NCBI RefSeq assembly: GCF_038502225.1
Contig: NC_091353.1
Span: forward strand, 1,521,312 to 1,585,311
Length of the DNA: 64,000 nucleotides
Direction of reading: 5' to 3'
DNA from: Cherax quadricarinatus
Lineage: Eukaryota > Arthropoda > Malacostraca > Decapoda > Parastacidae
Below are positions 23,038 through 33,784 of this stretch, in pieces. Each line of letters starts with the position of its first letter. Within the stretch, counting starts at the first letter, position 1. The notes under the pieces were generated by a model. It was not told the origin of the DNA, made no database searches, and was given only the letters and a program-made list of their open reading frames with translations. Both the position numbers and the translations under genes were made by a program.

Positions 23038-24450
23038 TGGAAAGCTCTGTCCGGGACCTGGGCTGGAGCTAGTTTAAGTATCGTTGAGAGCTGAAGCTGG
23101 TCTTAGTATCGTTCAGATAGCCTTGCTATCGCTCGGCATTGAGTGCCAACCTTGCCATCGCTTTCGTTATTGCGTGTCAACCTTGCAATCACTTTCGTTA
23201 TTGTGTGTCAACCTTGCTACTGTGTGTGTGTATCCCGCAAGTCATACTGTGCTATTGCTGCTTGTTGCGTGCATTGCAAACAGTGCGTTACGTTGGGGTT
23301 AATGCCACTTACACGGGTCAGGCAGTTGGTATCTGAATATACTCTTCTAAATTTGCCCAAACTATCTCTACAGTATTGCTGGCGAATTGCTCGTTCTATT
23401 GGTATAGAGTATCAACGAACTCTCACTGTTGTAGAGTTTCGTGACATTATTCGTGAAGTTGACGGCTGAAGCAACTATGGCGCACCAAACTGAGGTATCT
23501 CCCGCACCAGGAGCTGTTAATCGCCCATCTCCGCTTAGGTTCCTTCGTTTTGTAGGAGGAATAACACGAGAGCAATCAGACCAGCAGTCTTGTGAAGCAG
23601 GAGGAGCACCGGGTTTCTCAGGGCGAGTCTGCTTCATTGGCCCTTGAGTTATCCAAACTAAATCTTGAAACAACTAGGGAGCAGCGAACATTTGCTAGAG
23701 AGGAGTTCGATAGAGAGCAGAAGAGGCAGTTTAAGCAAACTGTGGATGACTTTACTGTGCAAAAGGCAGTGTAGCTACTTACTCGTTTTGTTGAAGCTGA
23801 GCCTGAACAGTTTTTCGAGGCATTTGAAAACCAGGCTCGAGCATTAAATTGGCCTGATTAGCATTGGGCAGCATTGGTGCATTCAGCATTGTAAAGTAAG
23901 GCACAGGAGTTCACATCTGTGTTGAATGATGAAGAATTTGTTAGCTATCGAGTGATTAAAACCACGATACTTGGGGCTTATCAATGTATTCTCGCCAAGT
24001 ACGGGAGGGAATTTAAATTGTGTAAACGTTAGACTTTGTAAGTCAGCAGTCGAAAGCCTTCACCAAGTGGTATAAGGCAAGTGGTATCGCTAACTTCCCA
24101 GTCCCAGTCCAGTTACTTTTGGTGGATAACTTGCTGGAATCTGTTGGACCAGAGGTTAGTGTTTCTTGAAGATCATTCGTTGACCACTGCACTGGAAGCA
24201 CCCATGTTGGCTGACACTTTTGAGACTAACCGCTTCTTGTCTGAGCGGTCTTATATTTCTTCCCAACAGCCTGGCATGAGTAGAGATCGTCAGAGAAGAG
24301 TTCCTGACTGGAGGACGAAGTGGCAGGATGAAGGTGAACGACGATGCCAACTAAATCACCTGGTGAACCACAATATCAAACTCATGGCCAACTTGGTGAG
24401 CGACATCGAACTTATCCTCAACACAGTGAACGACATCAGTATATAGAGAG
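23038..24450 (+). pseudogene. gag region of gypsy-type element, broken
   Basis: Decayed capsid-like coding region in several frames. Recognisable pieces are EPEQFFEAFENQARALNWPD (near 23800-23860) and KAQEFTSVLNDEEFVSYRVI (near 23900-23960). In gypsy-type gag this region forms the helical capsid core, with the pattern FF..F...A..L.W followed by a KAQ..L...Y..VK block. Several stops and frameshifts interrupt it, and I saw no clear zinc knuckle. Its position between the left LTR and the protease fits. Confidence 0.65.
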
Positions 24451-25143
24451 GTGCCAACCACAAAATCCAACTGCCAAGTTAAACTTCACCCACTAGGGAG
24501 AATTAGTATCCTCCCTATTGAGATGAACCAGAAAGAAATAGGGTGTGGTATGCCCCCATACTACAGTACATACCATATCTCCCTTCAGGAAAATTCAAAG
24601 GAAACTGAAGTAAGAATATTTAGGGATACCGGGGCTTATTGTTCCCTTAAAAGAGAGGGAGGACTCCCCCTCTCTGAACAAACTTCATTGCACTCATCAG
24701 TTCTTTTAGAGGCATTTGGAGGAGCCATATTTTCTGTCCCTTTACACAGAATATACTTGCTGAGTAAATATTATACTAGATATTTGACTGTAGGTGTTTC
24801 TGAAGGATTTCCTATGAAAGATATTGTATTATTGCTAGGTAATAACATTCTTAATTTCACAAAGTGTCCAGAACGTACAATGACTAATCCTTCTCCGATG
24901 TTGGTAATAACTCGGGCAAAATCCCAAGGGATGTCTGTTGAGAATGCTGACCCATCCTTGGACGACTCTGATCATGGACTAGACAATTTGTTTTACGAGG
25001 AAAACTGGCCAGGGCCTCGTAAATTAGTGAACAGACCCAGATCAAGCCTTCGTAATCAAGGGTTACATGCTTGCCAGATATATCTGTTGCCATGCCCGAG
25101 GGACTGTCCTTTCGGGAGGGACAGCGAAAAGATCCTTCTTTAA
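24451..25143 (+). pseudogene. Retropepsin-like protease region of gypsy-type element
   Basis: One open frame (230 codons) carrying FRDTGAYCSL, the aspartic protease active-site motif DTGA near residue 58, followed by PLHRIYLLSKYYTRYLTVGV and the flap/C-terminal LLLGNNI typical of retroelement proteases. The true polyprotein would run in from gag; this frame starts at an internal Met and ends at a stop where the integrase frame (+1) begins at 25071. It is the longest intact coding block of the element. Confidence 0.75.
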
Positions 25144-26130
25144 ATTTAGCTTTTCAAATTGCCAGGGGTGAATCTCACTCAGATCACCAAGTCAAATATA
25201 AAATTAAAAACGATTTCTTGATCTGCACGGAGACTGGTAAGGAGGTAGAGGGAAGGCAAAAGACAGATAGATTGGTAGTTCCTAAAAAGTGTACATCACA
25301 GATATTAAATATAGTTCATAATTCTTCGTTAGGAGGACACTTAGGGATTATTAAAACCTTGTATAGAATACTAAAAGAGTTTTACTATCCAAAAATAAGG
25401 CAAGATGTGAAAAGTCACATCCATTGTTGTAGAGAATGTCAGCAAGTAGGAAAACCTGGACACACATTAAACCTGTACCACTCCATCCCATACCTGCAGA
25501 TGGAGAACCATTTGCAGAGTTGATCATTAATTGTGTGGGTTCATTACCGAAGTCCAGGTCTGGAAACCAGTACCTATTCACTATTATGGACTAAGCTACT
25601 AGGTATCCAGAAGCAGTCTCAATGTGCAGTATCAATACCAAAACCATTCTTGAAGCCCTAACTAAATTCATATCTTGCTTCTTTTGGCATTCCTAAGTCT
25701 ATTCAGAGTGACCAAGGTACTAATTATACTGCCAAAGAGTTTAGGGAAGCATTACTTCCTCTGTTGCTGTTCGCAATGAGAGAAACTGTGCAGGAGTCCA
25801 AGGGTACAGTCTGAGTTAATCTTTGGGCACAACGTACGAGGTCCTCTGCGAGTGCTCGAGAATGGATGGATGGGAGTAGACGCCTGCATAACATTCTACT
25901 ACCCTTCTTCAAGGTTGCAGGTGACACATTAGATGGCTAAGGCTAACTTAAATTCTGCTCAAAACACTATGAAACAGAGAGGAGACAAGGTGCTAGTGCA
26001 GGAGCCTATACTTGGCCACACCTTAAAAGCTAGATTTACGGGGCATATGCAAATTGTAAGTAAACTATCTGATGTAAATTATGTGGTAGCTCCCCTTAAT
26101 AAGTCCTCAAAGAGTAAAACAGCCACATAA
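25071..26130 (+). pseudogene. Integrase region (HHCC and C-terminal domain), broken core
   Basis: The frame 25071-25523 has the integrase zinc-binding domain: HNSSLGGHLGIIKT (HxxxxxxGH type), then YPKIRQDVKSHIHCC and CRECQQ, giving the HHCC pattern. The catalytic core (about 25500-25900) is recognisable but full of stops and frameshifts (for example GNQYLFTIMD, then TRYPEA in the next stretch). The frame 25933-26130 gives GDKVLVQEPILG, ARFTG and KLSDVNYVVAPL, a GPY/F-type C-terminal domain of Ty3/gypsy integrases. Unusually, it lies upstream of the RT. Confidence 0.8.
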
Positions 26131-26169
26131 ATCATATTAAAACATTTAATACTCCAAATAAAGTCCCAG

Positions 26170-27070
26170 TAATGACTCGATCCTCTGCCTCTGTAGACGA
26201 CCCTGACGCCTTGCAACCTATTCCCGAAATTCAAGTAAAGCTACCCAGTTCTGCCCTCAAGGATCCTAGCCCTTTAATAACTGCACTCTTACAACGTTAC
26301 CCTGACATATTTTCGGATGTCCAGAAAAAATGTACACTAGGATATCATGATGTAGATGTTGGAAACTCTAAACTTGTTAAACTCTCTCCCAACACAGACT
26401 TTCCAATTAAATATTAATTTATGTAAGTCATCCTTTTGCCAGTCTACTGTTACTTTTTTGGGACATGAAGTAGGAAGTGGTAAAGTGGCCTCTAAATTTG
26501 CTACTTCCTTGCTATTAAAAATTACCCAGTACCTCATGATAGGAAATCCCTCCCACGTTTCTTAGGGATGGTAGGATTTTACAGACGATTCTGTAAGAAC
26601 TTTGCAGACGTTGTAGCCCCTTAACCTTACTTACCAACAATAATGCTAAATTTCAATGGACCCCAGAGTGCCACAACTCTTTTAACAAAGCCAAACGGCT
26701 TCTTTGTAGTGCGTCCATTCTCCTGGCTCCTGATATTTCAAAACCCTTTACATTACAGGTTGATGCATGTGAGTCAGGGATAGTACTTCTACAAAAGTCT
26801 GGGGAAGAGTGTTTGCAGCCTGTGGCTTTCTTCTCGGCCAAGTATCAACCTCACCAGAGGGCTTACTCCACCACTGAATAAGAAGCCCTCGCTCTGATAC
26901 TTTCGAGGTCCAGGTGGGGCAGTCGTCCCAAGTGGTCACAGTCTACAGTGACCACAATCTACTAGTCTACCTCAACTCCATGAAGAACCACAACACACGT
27001 TCGATGAGATGGAGTCTCAGGCTGCTACCCTATAATATCAAAATTTTACACATTGCAGGCTGATTCCCTT
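26170..27070 (+). pseudogene. RT thumb and RNase H region, palm deleted
   Basis: Starts with LLQRYPDIFSDVQKKC and HDVDVG (entry to gypsy RT), then jumps from KLSPN directly to LNINLCKSSFCQSTVTFLGH near 26415. The RT palm with its catalytic Y-x-DD is therefore missing, an internal deletion of some hundreds of bases. After the thumb come PLTLLTNN..FQWTPECHNSF, TLQVDACESGI (RNase H first Asp), FFSAKYQPHQRAYSTTE and VTVYSDHN-like sequence near 26940. Stops and frameshifts abound. Everything lies downstream of the integrase. Confidence 0.78.
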
Positions 27071-27423
27071 TTTAGTATTTAAGTTTAGGTTAGGATGTGT
27101 TAGGGACTATATGGGTACCCTAGCTCTTCCCCCCCCACTTATTTTGTTTATATAAAATGTTATAATATTAGTGGGGGGGGGGGATTGGTGAGGGAATATT
27201 CTGCCTCCATCCGCAGGTATCTTGAGCCAATGTTAGCCCTACTGTCCACTGTCTCGCTCTAGTTTAGAATTGGACTTTATGTCTCGAGAGAAGTTGAGCT
27301 CTATCTAATAAGTTGGATGGTTGATAGGAAAGGCAGTTCCATTATTGTTCACTGCCATGGCGGCACGCTACCCATGGAGGTGGAAGCCTAGTCCTGGCCA
27401 TTAGAGCCCTTTTGGGGTGGGGG
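27071..27423 (+). other. 3' untranslated part of LTR element with polypurine tract
   Basis: Non-coding, with a G run at 27171-27183. Immediately before the right LTR lies TTTTGGGGTGGGGG, a good polypurine-tract candidate for plus-strand priming. Confidence 0.6.
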
Positions 27424-27528
27424 TGTGGCATACAAAGAGTATGTTACAATTTATACGGCATATGTGCACACTCCTATATAAGCTGCCTCCCAACCAGCGA
27501 ACCTGCCTCTAGCTGATTGAAGCACGGT

Positions 27529-27572
<44 letters not shown>

Positions 27573-27759
27573 GCTTCTGTCTTTGTCAGTCTTTGTCACC
27601 GTGATACACTTATATTCAACTCCTGTACATAGTGTACATAAGTGTACATAGCTATATATATTTGGTGAAGGAAATACAAGTTAAATAGTACTACTGAGTT
27701 TGTTTTGCTCCAACCCATTACGACCAGGTCACAGGCCATTATTACCTGTGTTCGTAATA
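27424..27759 (+). repeat. Right LTR of gypsy-type element
   Basis: Begins TGTGGCATACAAAGAG and ends TGTTCGTAATA. Matches the left LTR but lacks about 120 bases of it and contains a (CT)n tract at about 27532-27568. Followed by CTCA, the 4-bp target duplication. LTR divergence and indels show an old insertion. Confidence 0.88.
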
Positions 27760-28510
27760 CTCAGTAAGTGCAAAGTTATAAAGTTTGGAGAAGGACAAAG
27801 TAGACAGCAGACGGAGTACAGCTTAAGAAGTCAGAGGCTGCAAAACTCACTCAAGGAAAAAAAATATTGGGGTGAGCATCATGCCGAGCACATGTCCTGA
27901 GGAACACCAACCAAATAATTGCTGCAGCATACGGGCGTCTGGCAAACCTGAGAATAGTATTTCGACAATGTACACTGTGCACTGTGTACAATGTACACTG
28001 TGCACTGTGTACAGTGTACACAGTGCACAGTGTACAATGTACACAGTGCACTGTGTAGCACCAGTATGGAGCCCACAACTGGTCAAACACTTCAAGAAAT
28101 TAGACAAAGTGTCGGTTGAAGCAAGACTAGACCTGGAGCTGAGATGTATGGCCTAGATGTATGTCCTACGAGAAGAGGATAAGGTAAGACAACCTGTTAA
28201 CACTGGAGGACAGTAGGTATAAGGAAGACATGATAACGACGCATAAAATTCCGAGAGGAATTGACATGGTGGATAGGAACAGAATGTTCCAGAGATGGAC
28301 ACAACAACAAGGGGTCACAACTGGAAGTTGAAAACTCAGATGAGTCACAGGGATGTTAAAAAGCATTTCTTCACTTATGGAGTTGTCAGGAAGTGGAGCA
28401 ATCTGGAAAATGTAGTGAAGGCAGAATCCATACACAGATTTCAGAAGAGGTACAATAAAGCTGTCCTGAAGCAGGGAGAGTGAATCTAGTGGTGACCAGC
28501 GAAGAAGCGG
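27760..28510 (+). mobile_element. LINE RT C-terminal fragment, 3' part of the split copy
   Basis: Resumes with SKCKVIKFGEGQSRQQTEYS exactly after the LTR, continues through TLEDSR (28200), VDRN (28272) and MSHRDVKKHFFTYGVVRKWS (28343-28400), and ends near LKQGE. Translated pieces parallel the RT C-terminus of CR1-like elements (nucleic acid-binding tail, then a V..W..L block). A palindromic GTACAC repeat is inserted at 27966-28060. Confidence 0.72.
27966..28060. repeat. Palindromic GTACACTGTGCACT-type repeat
   Basis: Alternating TGTACACTGTGCACTG and GTACAATG blocks form a strong inverted repeat centred near 28015. The sequence is nearly all GTACAC/GTGCAC words, so it can fold into several alternative hairpins. 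It lies within the LINE copy. Confidence 0.88.
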
Positions 28511-28555
28511 GGCTAGGAGCTGTGAATCGACCCCTGGAACCACAACTAGGTGAGT

Positions 28556-28558
<3 letters not shown>

Positions 28559-28630
<72 letters not shown>
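28559..28630. repeat. (CA)n microsatellite
   Basis: About 72 bases of pure CA repeat following a TGAGTCCACA junction downstream of the LINE. Confidence 0.97.
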
Positions 28631-28633
<3 letters not shown>

Positions 28634-28815
28634 TTTCTGGCAAGTTCTCTATACATATTGAATCAAAGCTTTAATATTCCTTTTATCATATTTTCCCCAG
28701 CTGGCGGTACTGTACAAGGGCTAGCCATAACCTAATTACTGCAACAACTTTCAGCGTGTAATTACTGCCTCGGGAATTACGATCAACACAGCAGTATATT
28801 ACTGTTTTTATATTG

Positions 28816-29990
28816 ACACAGGTGACCATACAGTGTTCCTGGTGCAACAGTTGGCCATACAGTGTTCCTGGTGCAACAGGTGACCATACAGTGTTCCTGG
28901 TGCAACAGTTGACCATACAGTATTCCTGGTGCAACAGTTGGCCATACAGTGTTCCTGGTGCAACAGTTGACCATACAGTATTCCTGGTACAACAGTTGGC
29001 CATACAGTGTTCCTGGTGCAACAGTTGACCATACAGTGTTCCTGGTGCAACAGTTGACCATACAGTATTCCTGGTGCAACAGTTGGCCATACAGTGTTCC
29101 TGGTGCAACAGGTGACCATACAGTGTTTCTGGTGCAACAGTTGGCCATACAGTGTTCCTGGTGCAACAGTTGGCCATACAGTGTTCCTGGTGCAACTGGT
29201 GACCATACAGTGTTCCTGGTACAAGAGGTGACCATACAGTGCTCTTGGTGCAACAGTTGACCATACAGTGTTCCTGGTACAAGAGGTGACCATACAGTGT
29301 TCCTGGTGCAACAGTTGGCCATACAGTGTTCCTGGTGCAACAGGTGACCATACAGTGTTCCTGGTACAAGAGGTGACCATACAGTGTTCCTGGTGCAACA
29401 GGTGACCATACAGTGTTCCTGGTGCAACAGTTGACCATACAGTGTTCCTGGTGCAACAGGTGACCATACAGTGTTCCTGGTGCAACAGGTGTCCATACAG
29501 TGTTCCTGTTGCAACAGGTGTCCATACAGTGTTCCTGGTGCAACAGGTGTCCATACAGTGTTCCTGGTGCAACAGTTGACCATACAGTGTTCCTGGTACA
29601 GCACTGTTGCAACAGGTGACCATACAGTGCTCCTGGTACAGCACTGGTGCAACAGGTGACCATACAGTGCTCCTGGTACAGCACTGGTGCAACAGGTGAC
29701 CATACAGTGCTCCTGGTACAGCACTGGTGCAACAGGTGACCATACAGTGCTCCTGGTACAGCAGTGGTGCAACAGGTGACCATACAGTGCTCCTGGTACA
29801 GCACTGGTGCAACAGGTGACCATACAGTGCTCCTGGTACAGCAGTGGTGCAACAGGTGACCATACAGTGCTCCTGGTACAGCACTGGTGCAACAGGTGAC
29901 CATACAGTGCTCCTGGTACAGCAGTGGTGCAACAGGTGACCATACAGTGTTCCTGGTGCAACGGTGGTGCAACAGGTGACCATACTATGT
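28816..29990. repeat. 29-bp minisatellite passing into a 40-bp unit
   Basis: From 28816 to about 29600 the unit is 29 bp (GTGCAACAGTTGACCATACA then GTGTTCCTG; TTGGCC and GGTGAC variants). From about 29600 to 29960 a 40-bp unit takes over, made of the 29-mer plus an 11-bp insertion TACAGCACTGG, about nine copies, with alternating GCACTGG/GCAGTGG. All three minus-strand frames stay open for about 390-428 codons because the unit lacks stops in every frame. This is a repeat property rather than a gene. Confidence 0.96.
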
Positions 29991-30207
29991 ACTAGCTGAA
30001 ACAGATGTTTTTGTTTACATGTTACAACAGGTGACCTTCATACCTGCACGTCACCTGTGTGGCAGTAAAGGTCACAGACGTCCAGACTGTCCCTCCTAGG
30101 AAATACAAGGTTATTACGGTCAAACTGGTAAAAGTCTGGAACTAAGATTAAAACAATATAAATATAACATTAGAACTGGACAAGATTCCAATGCTCTGTT
30201 TATTCAT

Positions 30208-30570
30208 GTGAGAGATTTTGACCATCCAATTGATTTTCATGTAAGAGATTTTGACCATCCAATTGATTTTCATATGAGAGATTTTGACCATCCAATTGAT
30301 ATTCATGTGAGAGATTTTGACCATCCAATTGATTTTCATGTGAGAGGTTTTGACCATCCAATTGATTTTCATGTGAGAGATTTTGACCATCCAATTGATT
30401 TTCATGTGAGAGATTTTGACCATCCAATTGATTTTCATGTGAGAAATTTTGACCATCCAATTGATTTTCCTGTGAGAGATTTTGACCATCCAATTGATTT
30501 TCATGTGAGAGATTTTGACCATCCAATTGATTTTCATGTGAGAGATTTTGACTATCAAATTGATTTTCAA
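30208..30570 (+). repeat. 33-bp in-frame repeat inside the Penelope-like endonuclease frame, 11 units
   Basis: Eleven 33-bp units (VRDFDHPIDFH with few changes: M, G, N, I or P at single sites) where copy 2 has one equivalent. The frame is kept throughout, so the copy acquired an 11 x 11-residue expansion. This is expansion of coding DNA after or during retroposition. Confidence 0.95.
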
Positions 30571-30845
30571 AAAGCTGAAAAAATTTTATTTAGCAAGTCC
30601 ATGGTCGACAGGAATATAATAGAATCATATCTGACAAAATATAGCTTTGAAGATAATGTGAATATTATTTTTGGGTTATACAAACTGGATTCATTCATAA
30701 TTAATAAAATTTGGATAAAAATTAAGATATATTAGACAAATTGAATTTTTGGTAAAAAAATATTAAAAAGGCATGTATTATTGAGGTGGCCGCTAGATGT
30801 AGTCTCGTCCTTATATGCCTTCCTGTTAGTCTTTTATTTTTGCTG

Positions 30846-30883
30846 TTCCTTGATAATGTGAGAAATCACGAAAGCGCTTGGAA
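30846..30883 (+). ncRNA. Hammerhead-like motif with U3/A8 core, Penelope-like tail copy 1
   Basis: Stem I TTCC (30846-30849) pairs with GGAA (30880-30883). The core strand TTGATAA is at 30850-30856 with one extra T at 30857; stem II GTGA/TCAC is closed by a GAAA tetraloop (30858-30869); GAA is at 30870-30872; palindromic AGCGCT at 30873-30878 serves as stem III; T30879 is at the cleavage position. Relative to the standard CUGANGA core, C3 is U and G8 is A. Those two bases pair with each other in the active hammerhead fold, so the change is compensatory. Activity is inferred. Confidence 0.55.
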
Positions 30884-30934
30884 TTTCACTATTTTTTTTC
30901 ACAGTGGTTGTTCTGTATATTGCGATATCACCTG

Positions 30935-31306
30935 TAATTGGTCAATTAACAAGAACTCATTTAAAATTAAATCTTTTCTAAAATTTTCTCTTATACGTTT
31001 AAGGATATACTTTTTTTTCATTTACGTTAATGAAAAAAAATAATAATTTTGTACCAAAACAACCTTAGGAAACTTACCTGACCTTATCATAATAAGCGCA
31101 ATTTAATTTAGCGTAATGTAACTAAATGTATTTTAAATAAGTGTTCAATAATTTAATAATAAACAAACACAACGAAATATTTTTCTCGTTAGGCTCAGAA
31201 TAATTTTTACGAAATAATGGCATACACAAATTTCCGCTTGCCTTATTGGGCAAGAAGAGCGTAGCCGTTTAAGCCAAAATCGCAAGTTTTACCTATTCGA
31301 CACGAC
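30935..31306. mobile_element. MITE-like element, copy 2, left-truncated
   Basis: From GGTCAATTAACAAGAACTCA to CCTATTCGACACGAC it matches the interior and right terminal repeat of the element at 1334-1722. The left terminal repeat is lost at the junction with the Penelope-like tail. It is followed by a short CA run and the very long TA tract. Confidence 0.75.
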
Positions 31307-32273
<967 letters not shown>

Positions 32274-32872
32274 ATAAGAACATAAGAAATAAGGAACACT
32301 GCAGCAGGCCTACTAGCCCATGCGAGGCAGGTCTTATTCTCCTACCAGCCAATGCCTTGACCTAGTTAGGTCAGTCACATTAACTTAAGGGAGGAGCACG
32401 GCATCCGACCTAGTAGCACAAGCTAGTCAGGTCCAACTCACAACGTCTTAACTTCTATGACGGTACTCGGGAGTTTGTTCCACTCATCCACAACCCTATT
32501 ACCAAACCAGAGCTTTCCACTCTCTTTCCTGAATCTGAATTTTTCCAATTTAAAGCCATTGCTGCGAGTCCTGTCTATGTTAGATATTTTCAGCACGTTA
32601 TTTACATCCCCTTTATTAATTCCTGTTTTCCACTTATACACCTTAATCACATCTTCCCTAATTCTACGGCTTTCGAGAGAGTGCAGATTTAGGGCCCTCA
32701 GTCTATCCTCATAGGGAAGATTTCTGATGCATGGGATCAACTTTGCCATCCTCCTTTGTACGTTTTCGAGAGCATTTATATCCATTCTGTAATACGGTGA
32801 CCAGAACTGTGCAGCATAATCTAAATGAGGCCTAACCAAGGATATATAGAGTTGAAGAACGACCTGAGGACT
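32274..32872 (-). mobile_element. CR1-like LINE copy 2, 3' fragment
   Basis: Minus strand reads PQVVLQLYISLVRPHLDYAA, NALENVQRRMAKLIP, NLPYEDRLRALNLHSLESRR and FGNRVVDEWNKLP without the stop found in copy 1. The 3' end on the plus strand starts ATAAGAACATAAGAA, the same octamer terminus as at position 1. The 5' side is replaced by a 15-bp repeat. It abuts Penelope-like copy 2, so one of the two events truncated the other. Confidence 0.87.
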
Positions 32873-33068
32873 CCTTCCACTTGTCCTCCTTCCACTTGTC
32901 CTCCTTCCACTTATCCTCCTTCCACTTGTCCTCCTTCCACTTGTCCTCCTTCCACTTGTCCTCCTTCCACTTGTCCTCCTTGCACTTGTCCTCCTTGCAC
33001 TTGTCCTCCTTCCACTTGTCCTCCTTCCACTTGTCCTCCTCCCAATTGTCCTCCCACTTGTCCTCCTC
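32871..33068. repeat. 15-bp minisatellite fused to the CR1-like frame, about 13 copies
   Basis: Unit CTCCTTCCACTTGTC (15 bp, multiple of three). On the minus strand it reads as repeated SGRRT directly in frame with PQVVLQLY of the CR1-like RT, so the open frame (212 codons) is a chimera of repeat and RT tail, not a functional gene. Confidence 0.93.
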
Positions 33069-33780
33069 CCATTCATGACATTTCATATCCTCTTCCTCCT
33101 CCAACTCGTTCCTTCTTTTCATTCTCTCTCTCTTGCATTACATTCCCTCTTTTAAAGGCACCCTCTTGCCTCCCACTTCCTCTTGATTCTTACATATTAA
33201 TGGTTCATTACTCCTGGCTTCTTCTCACTGCCTCTCCAGCACTCATTATCAACATTCTGTCTGCTGCACTTTTCAACCTACTCACCCACCCCACCTGTCA
33301 TCCTTCTTAGCTTAAAATCCATGGACTGCTTTTTCCACTCCATCGTCGTGAAGGTTTCTCGCTGCTTCCCACTTATCAAAAGACGTCAAACATTTTCCTT
33401 CTTCATCGACACGTAACACACATTTCCCATTTAGTTCAAAGAACTGTGTCTCCTCGTCCACTGGTAAGATTTCTTATCTTATTATTCAACGTTATGGTTT
33501 CAAAGCCATTTTTGATGTTCCGCTTCCATCTTTTATCTTTCATTTTCTTGACATTCGTCTTTGCCTTCTTATTTTCTATCCTTTTGTTTCTGATCCATCT
33601 CCCAGTCTCCTCTTTTGTTTCCTTGGCTGATGCTGCTGCTCCCAGTGGCTGAATATGGAGAGAGTGCCACCACATCTCTGACACTGATGAACAGTTTCGT
33701 CTCTCAGTTCTCATAATCATCGCAGGATAGGAGGACCATTAGCAGCAACACGCCACTTGGGAACACTCACTGAGCTCCAC
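33069..33780. other. Pyrimidine-rich unique DNA, no gene recognised
   Basis: C/T-rich plus strand with short open frames on both strands (94 aa minus at 33436-33720, lysine-rich; 161 aa plus overlapping the 15-bp array). None has a recognisable domain. Confidence 0.45.
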
Positions 33781-33784
33781 CACT

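Larger units (their letters stand above)
30105..30925 (+). mobile_element. Penelope-like element copy 1: GIY-YIG endonuclease C-terminus plus 3' tail
   Basis: An uninterrupted frame from 30109 to the stop at 30735 starts inside the GIY-YIG endonuclease (YYGQTGKSLELRLKQYKYNI), continues through 11 tandem copies of VRDFDHPIDFH, and ends with AEKILFSKSMVDRNIIES and LYKLDSFIINKIW. The RT and upstream half of the endonuclease are missing (5' truncation). The 3' untranslated tail runs to about 30925 and contains the U/A-core hammerhead-like motif. Copy 2 faces it on the minus strand at 31656-32273. Both parts of the GIY-YIG signature are best seen by comparing the copies. The Penelope assignment rests on GIY-YIG type, C-terminal similarity between copies and 5'-truncated structure. 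Confidence 0.82.

Noticed and set aside
28686..29983. Three overlapping 390-428-codon minus-strand frames as protein genes
   Set aside because: They result from a 29/40-bp repeat lacking stops in any frame; translation is repeat-driven with no domain.
32438..33076. 212-codon minus frame as an intact gene
   Set aside because: Chimera of a 15-bp repeat and the tail of a CR1-like RT.
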